From positions 1 through 64,000 of the forward strand of contig JAUIAO010000013.1 in NCBI GenBank assembly GCA_030425425.1: DNA of 64,000 nt, written 5' to 3'. The translations under genes and the position numbers were made by a program. Origin of the DNA: Bacteroidia bacterium (lineage in GTDB: Bacteria; Bacteroidota; Bacteroidia; Cytophagales; Cyclobacteriaceae). This document shows, piece by piece, positions 36,072 to 47,750 of the stretch. Every line of letters begins with the position of its first letter. The first letter of the stretch is position 1. A model generated the notes under the pieces. That model was given only the letters and a program-made list of their open reading frames with translations. It made no database searches and had not been told where the DNA came from.

Positions 36072-37544
36072 TTACTGTCCTGTCGTGTCCTTTTTAGCAA
36101 AGAGGAAACCAACTAGAAAAATGGTGGTTGTACCTATTACAATCGTCAAATTGGTGTGAAATGGATTTTGCAAGTATTCCATAAAACCATCTTTAAAAAT
36201 CATGCTTGAAAGGCTCATCCAGAATATTATTAATACTCCTACCATTACACCAATAGCGGCATTGATACTCTTTGCTTTTTTGGAGAAGAACGCCAATAAA
36301 AATAAGCCTAGCATACCACCACTAAAAATAGACGCCAATGACCACCATGCATCCAAGGCACTTTTTACGTTGATCATGGCTAAAGCCACACCAATACCCA
36401 AGACACCAAAAATCAATGATGCAATGTAGAGCACTTTCATTTTAGATTTTTCTGAAGCATCGGGCTTGATTCTTTTGTAATAATCCGAAAGTATAATGGT
36501 AGCAGTGCTATTGATGCTGGTAGATACGGTACTCATCCCAGCGGCAAAGATGGCTGCAATCAGCAGTCCTGTCACTCCTACCGGGAGCTGGTTTACGATG
36601 AAGTGCGGAAACACTTTGTCAGCAGGAGTTCCCTCAGGAAGCAATTCTGGCTGTGCTGTATAATAGGCAAAAAGCGCTGTTCCAATGAAAAAGAAGATCA
36701 TAGAAACAGGCACGTAAAGCAAAGAGCCAAATAGTGCTGATGACTTAGCTTCCTTTTCGTTTCGTGCAGACATATAACGCTGCACATAGTTTTGGTCTAT
36801 TCCGTAGTTCTGCATGTTGATAAACAAACCATAAACCAACATCACCCAGAAAGTAGATTCGGAAATACTCCAATCAAATGATCCAAGGCTAAACTTTTCA
36901 TTGGCTGAGCCAATTTCGAAAAGCTGACTTGCTCCTTCTGGCATATTGAACATAAGTAGTAATGCGCAAGCCAAAGCACCTCCTATGAGAATAATTCCCT
37001 GAATGGCATCCGTCCAGATCACTGCCTGAATACCACCTAGTAAGGAATAAATGATTACGGCGATACCTGTAATGATGATGATTGTGGCAATATCCCAGCC
37101 AAACATGAGGTTGATCGGCAATACCAATAAATACAAAATGGATCCCGTCCGCATGAGCTGTGTCAGGATGTAGCAAATAGAGGCGTATCTGCTTGCCCAT
37201 AATCCGAATCGCTGCTCCAGATAGTAATAGGCCGAGATGCTATTGACACTCCGATAGAGGGGAATGAAAAACTTTACCGCCATAATCGAAGCAATCGGAA
37301 TCGATAAGCTGAAAACAAACGCGTTCCAGTTAGACTGGTAAGCTTTACCCGGAATGGCTAAAAAACTGATGCTACTCACAAAAGTGGCAAAAATCGACAT
37401 GCCCACTACCCAGCTGGGAAGCGTTCCACCACCTGATGTGTAGGCTTCACTGTCTTTGTTTCGAAAGTAAAAACTACTTCCAAATAGCACGATGACTATC
37501 AGGTAGATGATGAATACGGAAAGGTCGATGTAACTAATGTTCAT
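36072..37544 (-). CDS. Sodium:solute symporter (SSS family)
   Basis: 490 residues with about 13 hydrophobic segments. The N-terminal FVSSISFLAIPGKAY and GGIQAVIWTDAIQGI blocks and NYGIDQNYVQRY are typical of the SSS family, near the sialate and uronate branch. It would import a monosaccharide or uronate across the inner membrane. It sits just after a DapA/NanA-type aldolase gene, a pairing also seen in sialate loci, but the pectin genes around it favour a uronate or deoxyketo acid. Confidence 0.92.
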   Translation of the reverse strand: MNISYIDLSVFIIYLIVIVLFGSSFYFRNKDSEAYTSGGGTLPSWVVGMSIFATFVSSISFLAIPGKAYQSNWNAFVFSLSIPIASIMAVKFFIPLYRSVNSISAYYYLEQRFGLWASRYASICYILTQLMRTGSILYLLVLPINLMFGWDIATIIIITGIAVIIYSLLGGIQAVIWTDAIQGIILIGGALACALLLMFNMPEGASQLFEIGSANEKFSLGSFDWSISESTFWVMLVYGLFINMQNYGIDQNYVQRYMSARNEKEAKSSALFGSLLYVPVSMIFFFIGTALFAYYTAQPELLPEGTPADKVFPHFIVNQLPVGVTGLLIAAIFAAGMSTVSTSINSTATIILSDYYKRIKPDASEKSKMKVLYIASLIFGVLGIGVALAMINVKSALDAWWSLASIFSGGMLGLFLLAFFSKKAKSINAAIGVMVGVLIIFWMSLSSMIFKDGFMEYLQNPFHTNLTIVIGTTTIFLVGFLFAKKDTTGQ

Positions 37545-37605
37545 AAATCAAGTGCTCCTTCCAAATCACTTTAGATAAGAGGAATATCAGAGGGCTTAGT
37601 TTATT

Positions 37606-38544
37606 CTAAAGATGATTTTCAGTGAAAGTCACCATATCCAATTGCTCTAATCTAGTTTCAATTTCTTTACGTTGCTCAGCACTGAAACGGAAAAAAGGCT
37701 CTGGTAAATAATCATCACAGATTCCTAATACCGAAAGAGCACATTTCAACCCTTGTAAATAGGTGGATGAACCATATTTTCCAAGCGAATAAATAGCAGA
37801 ACTGATTTCTAGTACCTTGTTTCGAAACAGCTCCAACGCCACAAAATCACGTTTGACAGCTGCCTGATACTGCGCTACATAGAGTTTTGGGAACATATTT
37901 GCCCCGCCATTTACTCCTCCCGCACCACCAAGTAGCACTGCGTCTGCAGTAATCTCCTCAGGTCCGCAAAAGATAGGAAAATCCATATCTCGCATCTTAT
38001 ACTGTACAGATCTGATGTAATTCATGTTGGCAGAACTGTCTTTCAGTCCAATGACATTTTCATTGGCTTCCGCCACAGCTCTGATTGTACCGGGTTCAAT
38101 GACCGTCTTGGTATGCACAGGCATATTGTATAAAAACAAAGGCAATGAAACTCTCTTGGCCAGTGCATTGAAATAATGCGTGAGTTCTACCTGAGACGTT
38201 CCAAAGTAATATGGTGGAGTTACTACCAGCGCACTTGCTCCAGCCTCGGCAGCTTTACTGGCAAGATTGGCACTTTCCGTGACCGAAGTATCCGCAATTC
38301 CTACCAGCACTTTTGTTCTCCCATTGACAATTCTGGCAGTTTCCCGGATCATTTCTTCTCTGAGTTTGATGCTCAGGTGACTGAATTCACCTGTAGTGCC
38401 TAGAATAAAAACACCTGAGATATTGGCAGTCAATACATGCTCAATCAATCGCTCCAGACCATCCACATCTAGTGTGTCCGTATCTTTCAGTGGAGTCACC
38501 AAAGGTGGAATAATTCCTTTGTAATTATCAAAATTCTTAGTCAT
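37606..38544 (-). CDS. DapA/NanA-family aldolase
   Basis: I take the ATG at 38542-38544 (MTKNFDNYKGIIPPLVTPL), 312 residues, nine bases after the beta-galactosidase stop. The family features are GTTGEFSHLS, FLYNMPVHT (Tyr) and the Schiff-base Lys in VIGLKDSS. The family makes or splits 2-keto acids with pyruvate. In this setting it may cleave a 2-keto-3-deoxy sugar acid such as KDG, or act on N-acetylneuraminate; the sequence does not decide. It is transcribed with the GH2 gene upstream and the symporter downstream. Confidence 0.88.
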   Translation of the reverse strand: MTKNFDNYKGIIPPLVTPLKDTDTLDVDGLERLIEHVLTANISGVFILGTTGEFSHLSIKLREEMIRETARIVNGRTKVLVGIADTSVTESANLASKAAEAGASALVVTPPYYFGTSQVELTHYFNALAKRVSLPLFLYNMPVHTKTVIEPGTIRAVAEANENVIGLKDSSANMNYIRSVQYKMRDMDFPIFCGPEEITADAVLLGGAGGVNGGANMFPKLYVAQYQAAVKRDFVALELFRNKVLEISSAIYSLGKYGSSTYLQGLKCALSVLGICDDYLPEPFFRFSAEQRKEIETRLEQLDMVTFTENHL

Positions 38545-38552
38545 GAATGATT

Positions 38553-41879
<3,327 letters not shown>

Positions 41880-41894
41880 TCAAATCTGATTGAT

Positions 41895-41902
41895 CAAACT
41901 TA
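41895..41902 (-). promoter_or_regulatory. Candidate -7 box of the beta-galactosidase operon
   Basis: TAAGTTTG on the minus strand, 33 bases before the ATG. The 20-bp shared motif occupies the place of the -33 box, as expected for an activator-dependent promoter. Confidence 0.5.
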
Positions 41903-41912
41903 ATCTACTATC

Positions 41913-41932
41913 CGGTGGTGTCGTGGTTTAAA
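41913..41932 (-). promoter_or_regulatory. Shared 20-bp upstream motif, copy 1
   Basis: CGGTGGTGTCGTGGTTTAAA as read on the plus strand. It aligns without gaps to copies at 45172-45191 and 56673-56692; 13 of 20 columns are invariant. All three lie upstream of minus-strand pectin or galactan enzyme genes. Confidence 0.5.
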
Positions 41933-42054
41933 AGTTATTTGGTTAATGTCCAAAAATTATCGTGGTTTACTTCAAGCATGAATGGATTCATATCCCAATT
42001 GAGTTAGATATCTGGAAAGTTTTAGCGGTATGCAAACATCGCAGAGAAATTTCA

Positions 42055-42285
42055 TCAATTGGCCTGCTGATAGGATTCTCCTGAAACCGATAATCTGGCG
42101 AAGTTTAAACATGCAAGAATATCTTCTTTTTCCAGCTCGGGGTGATCTTCGATGATCTCATCGAATGACATTCCGCTACCTATCAAATCCAAAACAACCT
42201 CAACCGGCCATCTCATACCACGGACGGAAGGTTTGCCATGACAGATATGAGGATCGATCGTTATTCTTGCTATTTTAGTGACCAT
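42055..42285 (-). CDS. DUF433 protein (orphan antitoxin-like)
   Basis: About 76 residues from the ATG at 42283-42285. ITIDPHICHGKPSVRGMRWPVEVVLDLI and DEIIEDHPELEKEDILACLNFA are the DUF433 pattern, a small winged-helix antitoxin usually followed by a DUF5615 PIN-like toxin. No toxin gene follows here; only the promoter of the beta-galactosidase lies downstream. A complete pair is present 3 kb away (45204-45763). Confidence 0.85.
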   Translation of the reverse strand: MVTKIARITIDPHICHGKPSVRGMRWPVEVVLDLIGSGMSFDEIIEDHPELEKEDILACLNFARLSVSGESYQQAN

Positions 42286-42339
42286 AATCAAAGATACTTG
42301 AAAACAAATTTTAAAATATGCCTAAAGTGCAGGTTTTGA

Positions 42340-42549
42340 ATGGGAAATATGATATCAGGACAACAGCGAAAGAACATTGAAATTGGTGCTGAAGTGGAAA
42401 TCGTGGAAAAGCACAATCAACGATCCGGTGAGCTTACCAGTGGATTTGTGGAGCGTATTCTCACCAAATCTGCCACTCACCCCCACGGCATCAAAGTGCT
42501 ACTGGAAACAGGAGAAGTTGGGCGAGTGAAGAATGTGCTGGAGGACTGA
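42340..42549 (+). CDS. ywbE: YwbE family protein
   Basis: 69 residues, or 66 if the second ATG at 42349 is used. GQQRKNIEIGAEVEIVEKHNQ and THPHGIKVLLETGEVGRVKN match the small YwbE family (DUF2196), whose role is unknown. It is the only plus-strand gene in the right half and lies between an orphan DUF433 gene and the end of a pectate lyase gene. Confidence 0.88.
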   Translation: MGNMISGQQRKNIEIGAEVEIVEKHNQRSGELTSGFVERILTKSATHPHGIKVLLETGEVGRVKNVLED

Positions 42550-42553
42550 GTGC

Positions 42554-45076
42554 TTATTTCACTACAACTTTTTTTGTCAATGTCTTCCCTACCTGAAGTA
42601 TCCTGACGACATATATTCCCGGATTATTCAGATTCACAGTTTCTTTGTTGACTAATCCCTGAGACTGATAAATGACTTTTCCTGAAAGGTCAGTAATCGT
42701 CATTTCGTAAGGTTCTTTGCTATCAATATTCAATCGGTCTGTGACCGGATTTGGGTAAATTTTGATCGTTTCCACATCAAATCCGAGAATTTCTACACAA
42801 GCATTTTTGCCTGTTTCACCACCTACGCATTCATCACATTCATCTATGAAGGCTTCTCCGTCTGGTACTCCGTAGCAATCCAGAGCAAACTCTTCGTCGC
42901 AATTGATATTGTAAAGTCCATCAGCATCAAAACCCATCAAATCGATATTCGGGCCACCATCCGACATGGTGGCTATTAGTTTGATTTCATTGACTCCTGC
43001 TTCTAACTTCAAGGTAGTTTCTACCTCAGACCAGGTAGTCCATGCGCCGGTAACGGGGAATTCTAATTGATTAATGGCCTCAGTCCCATTTATTGATACT
43101 GATAATGGTCTTGAAGCGGATCCTCCATTGGCATATCTGAAAGTGAAATTTACCGATTGAGAGGAATTAGAGTAGATTTTGTACAAAGCTGCAGAACCGG
43201 TCACATTTTCAAAATTGAAATAACCAGTACCCAAAAATCCGTCATTAGTATCTTCGAATACCCCATCTCCGGCACAGAAGTCTTCACCATTGATGCCACC
43301 AGTACAAGGCTCAATGTCTGTATTCCCTCCAGAACAAACTCCGCAAGCATCGATCTCTGCCGAGCCATCAATGACGCCAGCACAATCTTTTACTGGAACG
43401 AAGGACTTTAAAGAAACTAACGACTCACTGGTTCCGAGAACCACAGATGAGCCAGAATTGGAAACCTGAACATACAAATCAGTATCATACAATTTTAAAG
43501 CATACTCCTGATCTTCGGTAACACTGATTTGGAAACGAGAAGCACTATTTTGATTTTGGACTGTGGTGGCGATACTTCCATCGGATGCACTTTCGAATAT
43601 CACGAAAGCATCATCTTTTACTGACTGAATCAAGTATTGATCGGCATCTACCTCAAAAACGCTCCAACCAAAATTGGAGGTAGTACCACATGCTTCAGCT
43701 ACTATTGACTCTCCTTTTTGTGACATGCAAGTGCCTGTTTCTGTGAATTGTACGGTATATGTTCCATTGATTTTACTCGAACCATAAAAAACATCACAGT
43801 CCCCCACCAGGCAATTGAAATATTCTTCTATGTTGGGATATCCATCTCCATCGGCATCTTCCAGATAATCACTTTTGTTTTTGTCATATCCAATTACCTC
43901 TTCAAAGGCATCCGGCATTCCGTCTCCATCAGAGTCTTGTGATGTGGTACCGCCATCGACCACCCCTACATGGTTTGGGATATTATTGTCCTCTTCTCCA
44001 TAGATAATTGCTCCTTCTGTTCCGAATGATTTCAATTCATTGATCAGCAATTCATCTACCGCATCACGTTTCAGAGAAGACCCAGCATCATTGATGATGT
44101 GGGTTACTGCCTCTTCGGCATTTAAAACCTGATTGACACCTGGATAATTGTAAGGAGTGTTCACAATGGTGGCAGTTAAATAATCTGTGATTTGGCTGCC
44201 ATTGAGATCACCGTCTTTGTTGTTATCTACCCAATTGTCCGTTTCGTAGATGTTAAAAGTTGGTGTAGTACGAGTGATATGAGAACCTGTGCTCGACGGG
44301 CCATAGATGAAATAATTACCAATCAGATTACATTCGGAAATTCCTTCAGTATCTCCCATGATGTATCCATTGGTTTGCCAATTGTATAGGACAGAATTGA
44401 TGAATTCGTGTGTACCCCGGATTTTAGGATTTCTGGTTTTATTGTCGATCCATAATGTCCTGATTATTGAAATACTAAGGTTCTCACCCTGTATCAATGC
44501 GCCTGTAGAGTGATTGTCCCGCTGCAGGCCTTGCCCGATGATACAATCCTGAAGAGTAATATTTTCAGAATCGGTATTGATGTCAAAAGTACCATCCCTT
44601 CCCCAGGAAACGGAAACATGGTCAAACATGTAATTGTCCTTATTATCTGAAATAGAAAGTGCATCTACAGACTTTTGACCGTTGTAGCGTCCCATCCGAA
44701 ACCTCATATATCGAGTGACATTGTTGCCAGAATTTCCATTGAATGCTACTCGATTTCCATATATGGTAATTCCTCCGCCTGGAGCCGTTTGTCCGGCAAT
44801 GGTGATGTGATCTTCTACTACTACGACGGATTCTATTTTAATGACCCCTCCAATGTCAAATACGACATATCGATTGGGTCGACTAACCGCGTCTCGAAAC
44901 GATCCGGCACCACTATCATTAAGATTAGTCACATGATAAACTTCACCACCTCTGCCTCCGGTAGTATATTTCCCAAACCCTTCAGCTCCTGGGAAAGCGA
45001 GTTGTTGGGCCATAGTGGTTTCTAGAGAAAAAATAAGAAATGTGATTAAAAGAAAGAAATGAGATTGAATGTGCAT
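42554..45076 (-). CDS. Secreted pectate lyase (PL1) with carbohydrate-binding module and T9SS tail
   Basis: 840 residues with a signal peptide (..LETTMAQ). The PL1 domain (about 24-400) starts LAFPGAEGFGKYTTGGRGG and has [22 protein letters not shown] and RTLWIDNKTRNPKIRG (catalytic Arg region). A calcium motif DSDGDGMPDAFEE, a ricin-like trefoil stretch and Cys-rich CGVCSGGN linkers follow. Next comes a CBM6/35-like domain (about 610-720: YKIYSNSSQSVNFTFRYANGG) and a T9SS sorting domain (IYPNPVTDRL ... KKVVVK). It cleaves polygalacturonate by beta-elimination at the cell surface. The shared motif at 45172-45191 lies upstream. Confidence 0.93.
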   Translation of the reverse strand: MHIQSHFFLLITFLIFSLETTMAQQLAFPGAEGFGKYTTGGRGGEVYHVTNLNDSGAGSFRDAVSRPNRYVVFDIGGVIKIESVVVVEDHITIAGQTAPGGGITIYGNRVAFNGNSGNNVTRYMRFRMGRYNGQKSVDALSISDNKDNYMFDHVSVSWGRDGTFDINTDSENITLQDCIIGQGLQRDNHSTGALIQGENLSISIIRTLWIDNKTRNPKIRGTHEFINSVLYNWQTNGYIMGDTEGISECNLIGNYFIYGPSSTGSHITRTTPTFNIYETDNWVDNNKDGDLNGSQITDYLTATIVNTPYNYPGVNQVLNAEEAVTHIINDAGSSLKRDAVDELLINELKSFGTEGAIIYGEEDNNIPNHVGVVDGGTTSQDSDGDGMPDAFEEVIGYDKNKSDYLEDADGDGYPNIEEYFNCLVGDCDVFYGSSKINGTYTVQFTETGTCMSQKGESIVAEACGTTSNFGWSVFEVDADQYLIQSVKDDAFVIFESASDGSIATTVQNQNSASRFQISVTEDQEYALKLYDTDLYVQVSNSGSSVVLGTSESLVSLKSFVPVKDCAGVIDGSAEIDACGVCSGGNTDIEPCTGGINGEDFCAGDGVFEDTNDGFLGTGYFNFENVTGSAALYKIYSNSSQSVNFTFRYANGGSASRPLSVSINGTEAINQLEFPVTGAWTTWSEVETTLKLEAGVNEIKLIATMSDGGPNIDLMGFDADGLYNINCDEEFALDCYGVPDGEAFIDECDECVGGETGKNACVEILGFDVETIKIYPNPVTDRLNIDSKEPYEMTITDLSGKVIYQSQGLVNKETVNLNNPGIYVVRILQVGKTLTKKVVVK

Positions 45077-45171
45077 TGAATTACTAAGAATATCCGTACC
45101 AAAAAAGAGATATCCACCTACTAGTGATACCTCAAAACGGCAATTTTGTCTCGAATTATTATATGGCTGCT

Positions 45172-45191
45172 CTGTGGTGTGATAATTGAAA
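45172..45191 (-). promoter_or_regulatory. Shared 20-bp upstream motif, copy 2
   Basis: CTGTGGTGTGATAATTGAAA (plus strand), 96 bases upstream of the pectate lyase start, inside the gap before the DUF5615 gene end. Confidence 0.5.
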
Positions 45192-45203
45192 CCAGCTATG
45201 AAT

Positions 45204-45545
45204 CTACTCTCTAATCAACTCTAGAATTTCATCAGCCTGAGAATTCAAATAATGTTGTATTCTCAACGAATTTGAAAGAAGTAAATCAGAAATATTCTTT
45301 GTTGTCAAATTACCAGTATTCAGATAAACTATTTTTGGAGGTGTGCCATAGAGTGCATCTAAGTCAACAAAATCGGAATCAAAAGTTACCACTTCATTAT
45401 CATTTCTCTCAGCAAATTTGAAAATGGATATATCTGATTCATTTTCTAAGCCTACAAATCGAATGTGTTGACATCCTTCAAAATTTTCAGGTAGTAATTT
45501 TAAAATTCTAGGTGATATATTCTGATCAAATAAGAGCTTCATCAT
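45204..45545 (-). CDS. DUF5615 PIN-like toxin
   Basis: 113 residues. KLLFDQNISPRIL, EVVTFDSDFVD and the conserved acidic residues match the DUF5615 PIN-like nuclease family (Asp of LLFDQN and DSDF). Toxins of this type pair with DUF433 antitoxins. The start codon overlaps the antitoxin stop (45542-45545), so they are translated together. It could stabilise the replicon after cell division (inference). Confidence 0.88.
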   Translation of the reverse strand: MMKLLFDQNISPRILKLLPENFEGCQHIRFVGLENESDISIFKFAERNDNEVVTFDSDFVDLDALYGTPPKIVYLNTGNLTTKNISDLLLSNSLRIQHYLNSQADEILELIRE

Positions 45546-45763
45546 TTGACTGATACCAATCTACGCTCTTTATCTGCAGCATATGCAAGACAGGCGTTGA
45601 TCATATCATCCGTAATTTCTTCGAAATCATGCTTAATGTCCTCATGTGTCATGCCATTGGACAACCAATTCAACACATCATAGACAGAAATGCGAGTTCC
45701 TTTCAAGCATGGTTTTCCAAATCTCTTATCAGCTCTAATTTCTAGTAATTCGTGATAATCCAT
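45542..45763 (-). CDS. DUF433 antitoxin
   Basis: 73 residues. RFGKPCLKGTRISVYDVLNWLSNGMTHEDI is the DUF433 signature, and ITDDMINACLAYAADKERR its C-terminal helix. It lies immediately before and overlaps the DUF5615 gene. It differs clearly from the orphan DUF433 at 42055. Confidence 0.9.
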   Translation of the reverse strand: MDYHELLEIRADKRFGKPCLKGTRISVYDVLNWLSNGMTHEDIKHDFEEITDDMINACLAYAADKERRLVSVK

Positions 45764-45817
45764 ATTGGAAAGTTAACACATTTAGCAGTGTTTTTAACAA
45801 ACATCACATCAGTGACC

Positions 45818-45886
45818 ATTAAGGAAAACATACAATCCCACCATCACCACAATCAAAGCAATCCACCACGATAATAACTGGCTTAA
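45818..45886 (-). pseudogene. C-terminal remnant of a second SSS symporter
   Basis: Read on the minus strand these bases encode ..LSWWIALIVVMVGLYVF, then LNGH and a stop. From the Trp on, this equals the end of the intact symporter at 47751 (WIALIVVMVGLYVFFNGH) except Leu for Phe. Over the last 57 bases I count nine differences, nearly all silent, so it is the tail of a real paralogue that was under selection, not a recent duplicate. The rest of that gene is missing; unrelated genes now abut it. Confidence 0.8.
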
Positions 45887-45887
45887 T

Positions 45888-46649
45888 TTATTTAAAAGTC
45901 GCTATTGCGAAATTAAGTGCTTCTTTCAATTGTTCGTTTTGAGCCTTATTCAGCATCAATTCAGCTTTAGAGGTAATAATTGATTTATTTCCTTCTGGAA
46001 ATTTTTCGATTAACATTGGAAAATATTTTTTCAATCCTTCACTGTAGGAAATAAGTTCATCCTCACTAAAGGAGGATTCATTGTTTACATAATCCAAATA
46101 GTTATTAAAGTTTTTATATAGGGTTCTGACATTAGAACTAAGCAATCTCTTTACCTCAGTGGAATTAGGGTCGTCGGAGTTTTTGATAATGTTCTGATTG
46201 CCAAGGTCGAAATAATAAAGTTCTAGATGAAGAAGGAATTTGTAAGACTCTATTAGTTCCATTCCATAGATGAATTTGTCCTCTCTATCCATAGCTGAAT
46301 ATGCCTTAGGTAAATCACGGATTTCTTTGAAATATTCTTCAGCAACATTATTTCGGTGAGAAAGCCCCAAATTCTCATCAGATAACGTTACAATAAAATT
46401 TTGAGGATCAAATAGTTTTTTCAAAACTGCCGAGGTTTCTGGATCTGAGAATTCAGGTAGTCTCTGACCTTTAGGAGTTTTATATCTGATTGTGAATATT
46501 GCTTTATCATATTCATCTGGACCCCAATACCTTTTTTCCATTGGGAATTTACTATCTATTCCACTTTTGCACCCAACTAGTATTATAGTGAATAGTATTA
46601 AAACATATTTTACAATTTCATTGCGTGAAATAAACCAATGTGTTTTCAT
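45888..46649 (-). CDS. Lipoprotein of unknown function
   Basis: 253 residues. MKTHWFISRNEIVKYVLILFTIILVGCKS is a lipoprotein signal with an unusually long n-region. The mature part is mostly helical and charged (YFKEIRDLPKAYSAMDREDKF) and has no family I recognise. It overlaps the upstream membrane-protein gene by 32 bases. Its stop abuts the symporter remnant, marking one edge of the three-gene block. Confidence 0.75.
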   Translation of the reverse strand: MKTHWFISRNEIVKYVLILFTIILVGCKSGIDSKFPMEKRYWGPDEYDKAIFTIRYKTPKGQRLPEFSDPETSAVLKKLFDPQNFIVTLSDENLGLSHRNNVAEEYFKEIRDLPKAYSAMDREDKFIYGMELIESYKFLLHLELYYFDLGNQNIIKNSDDPNSTEVKRLLSSNVRTLYKNFNNYLDYVNNESSFSEDELISYSEGLKKYFPMLIEKFPEGNKSIITSKAELMLNKAQNEQLKEALNFAIATFK

Positions 46650-47331
46650 AGTCTAAGTATTCAGCTAATAAGCTATCTGTTTGATGTTGCCACTTCAATT
46701 GTTTTCCAAGTAAAAAACCATGATCTGAACCATAGTCATATGCAACCTGCATTTCCCTTTCAGATTTTTTAATATTTTCATATAGATCATTAATCACGGA
46801 ATTACTTGGTTGATGCTCGAATTTGGTCAATTTTTCTCTAAAAATCCTAGCCCAAATCTCAGTAATTCGAAAATGATATAATTCATGTGTCAATAATTTC
46901 GAATCCTTCAGGTTATCAATATAAACATATGACCTAGCAGGGTGAAATTTACTCACTACTTCTATTCCTTCTTCAGAAATTGAATACGAAATACTGGTTA
47001 CGATGAAAGCAAATTTGTGATCACCTTGAAGTTTATGCCCTTTTAGATTGAAACCGTTAAAATCATCCAACGATATACTCGAAATTTTTGAATACGCAAT
47101 TGGTTTGCTGTAATTAAAAATGTTGACCTCAAATGAGACATTCAAGAGAAACAGTATAATTGAGAAGAATAGAATAACCGTATTGATCTTAATAATTGAT
47201 TTTTTAATACTGATTGTTGTCTCAGTGCCAAATCTGTGATTTCGAAATAACCTGAAGATTTTTAGTAAATCAGGGAACAATACCGCAACGTATATTCCCA
47301 ATACAATAGCGTATAAATTATTCTCTGACAT
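46618..47331 (-). CDS. Membrane protein with HExxH motif, putative metallopeptidase
   Basis: 237 residues with two N-terminal hydrophobic segments (about 5-20 and 50-70) and a soluble C-terminal part. LLTHELYHFRITEIWARIFREKL contains HExxH with a second acidic residue nearby, resembling the DUF922-type zinc peptidases (HExxHFxIxE). It overlaps both neighbours (14 and 32 bases), so the three genes are coupled. Substrate unknown. Confidence 0.65.
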   Translation of the reverse strand: MSENNLYAIVLGIYVAVLFPDLLKIFRLFRNHRFGTETTISIKKSIIKINTVILFFSIILFLLNVSFEVNIFNYSKPIAYSKISSISLDDFNGFNLKGHKLQGDHKFAFIVTSISYSISEEGIEVVSKFHPARSYVYIDNLKDSKLLTHELYHFRITEIWARIFREKLTKFEHQPSNSVINDLYENIKKSEREMQVAYDYGSDHGFLLGKQLKWQHQTDSLLAEYLDYENTLVYFTQ

Positions 47332-47689
47332 TTTGTTTTTTTCTTAAAATGTAGCCGAATAAGGAAATTAACAAATAAATCAAAATAGCATGAATCAGTA
47401 TTATTTTGTCATAAAATGAAGTGCCAGACAACCTAAAACTGTAGTTGAATAAAAGGTGCCAAAGGAAAAAAAACATAATGAATACGAAAGAGACATATTG
47501 CCAGTATCTTTTTCGGTAATCAAAATTTTTATACCCTAAAGTAAAATATGAAAACAGAAATGTAAATATTGGAATTGGGATAAATGAGAACAGGATATTT
47601 GAGCTAACACTTATTAGAGTATTCACCCCAACGAAAGAAAATAAGCTCCAACTAATGATTGAATAAGAAATAATTCTTTCATGTTTCAT
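47318..47689 (-). CDS. Small integral membrane protein of unknown function
   Basis: 123 residues with about four hydrophobic segments (ISYSIISWSLFSFVGV, LFSFIPIPIFTFLFSYF, YVSFVFIMFFFLWHLLF, IILIHAILIYLLISLFGYIL) and a basic C-terminus. No family recognised. It starts the coupled three-gene block 45888-47689, which is more AT-rich than the flanking pectin genes. Confidence 0.7.
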   Translation of the reverse strand: MKHERIISYSIISWSLFSFVGVNTLISVSSNILFSFIPIPIFTFLFSYFTLGYKNFDYRKRYWQYVSFVFIMFFFLWHLLFNYSFRLSGTSFYDKIILIHAILIYLLISLFGYILRKKQNVRE

Positions 47690-47750
47690 TCTGCAAATAT
47701 GAATTAATAATAAATGACAGAATCAGACTCAAAACAGGTAAAGCAATACA

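Noticed and set aside
45888-47689. Insertion sequence or transposon
   Set aside because: No transposase and no terminal inverted repeats; the repeated ends are coding remnants of a symporter with 84 percent identity, not target duplications.
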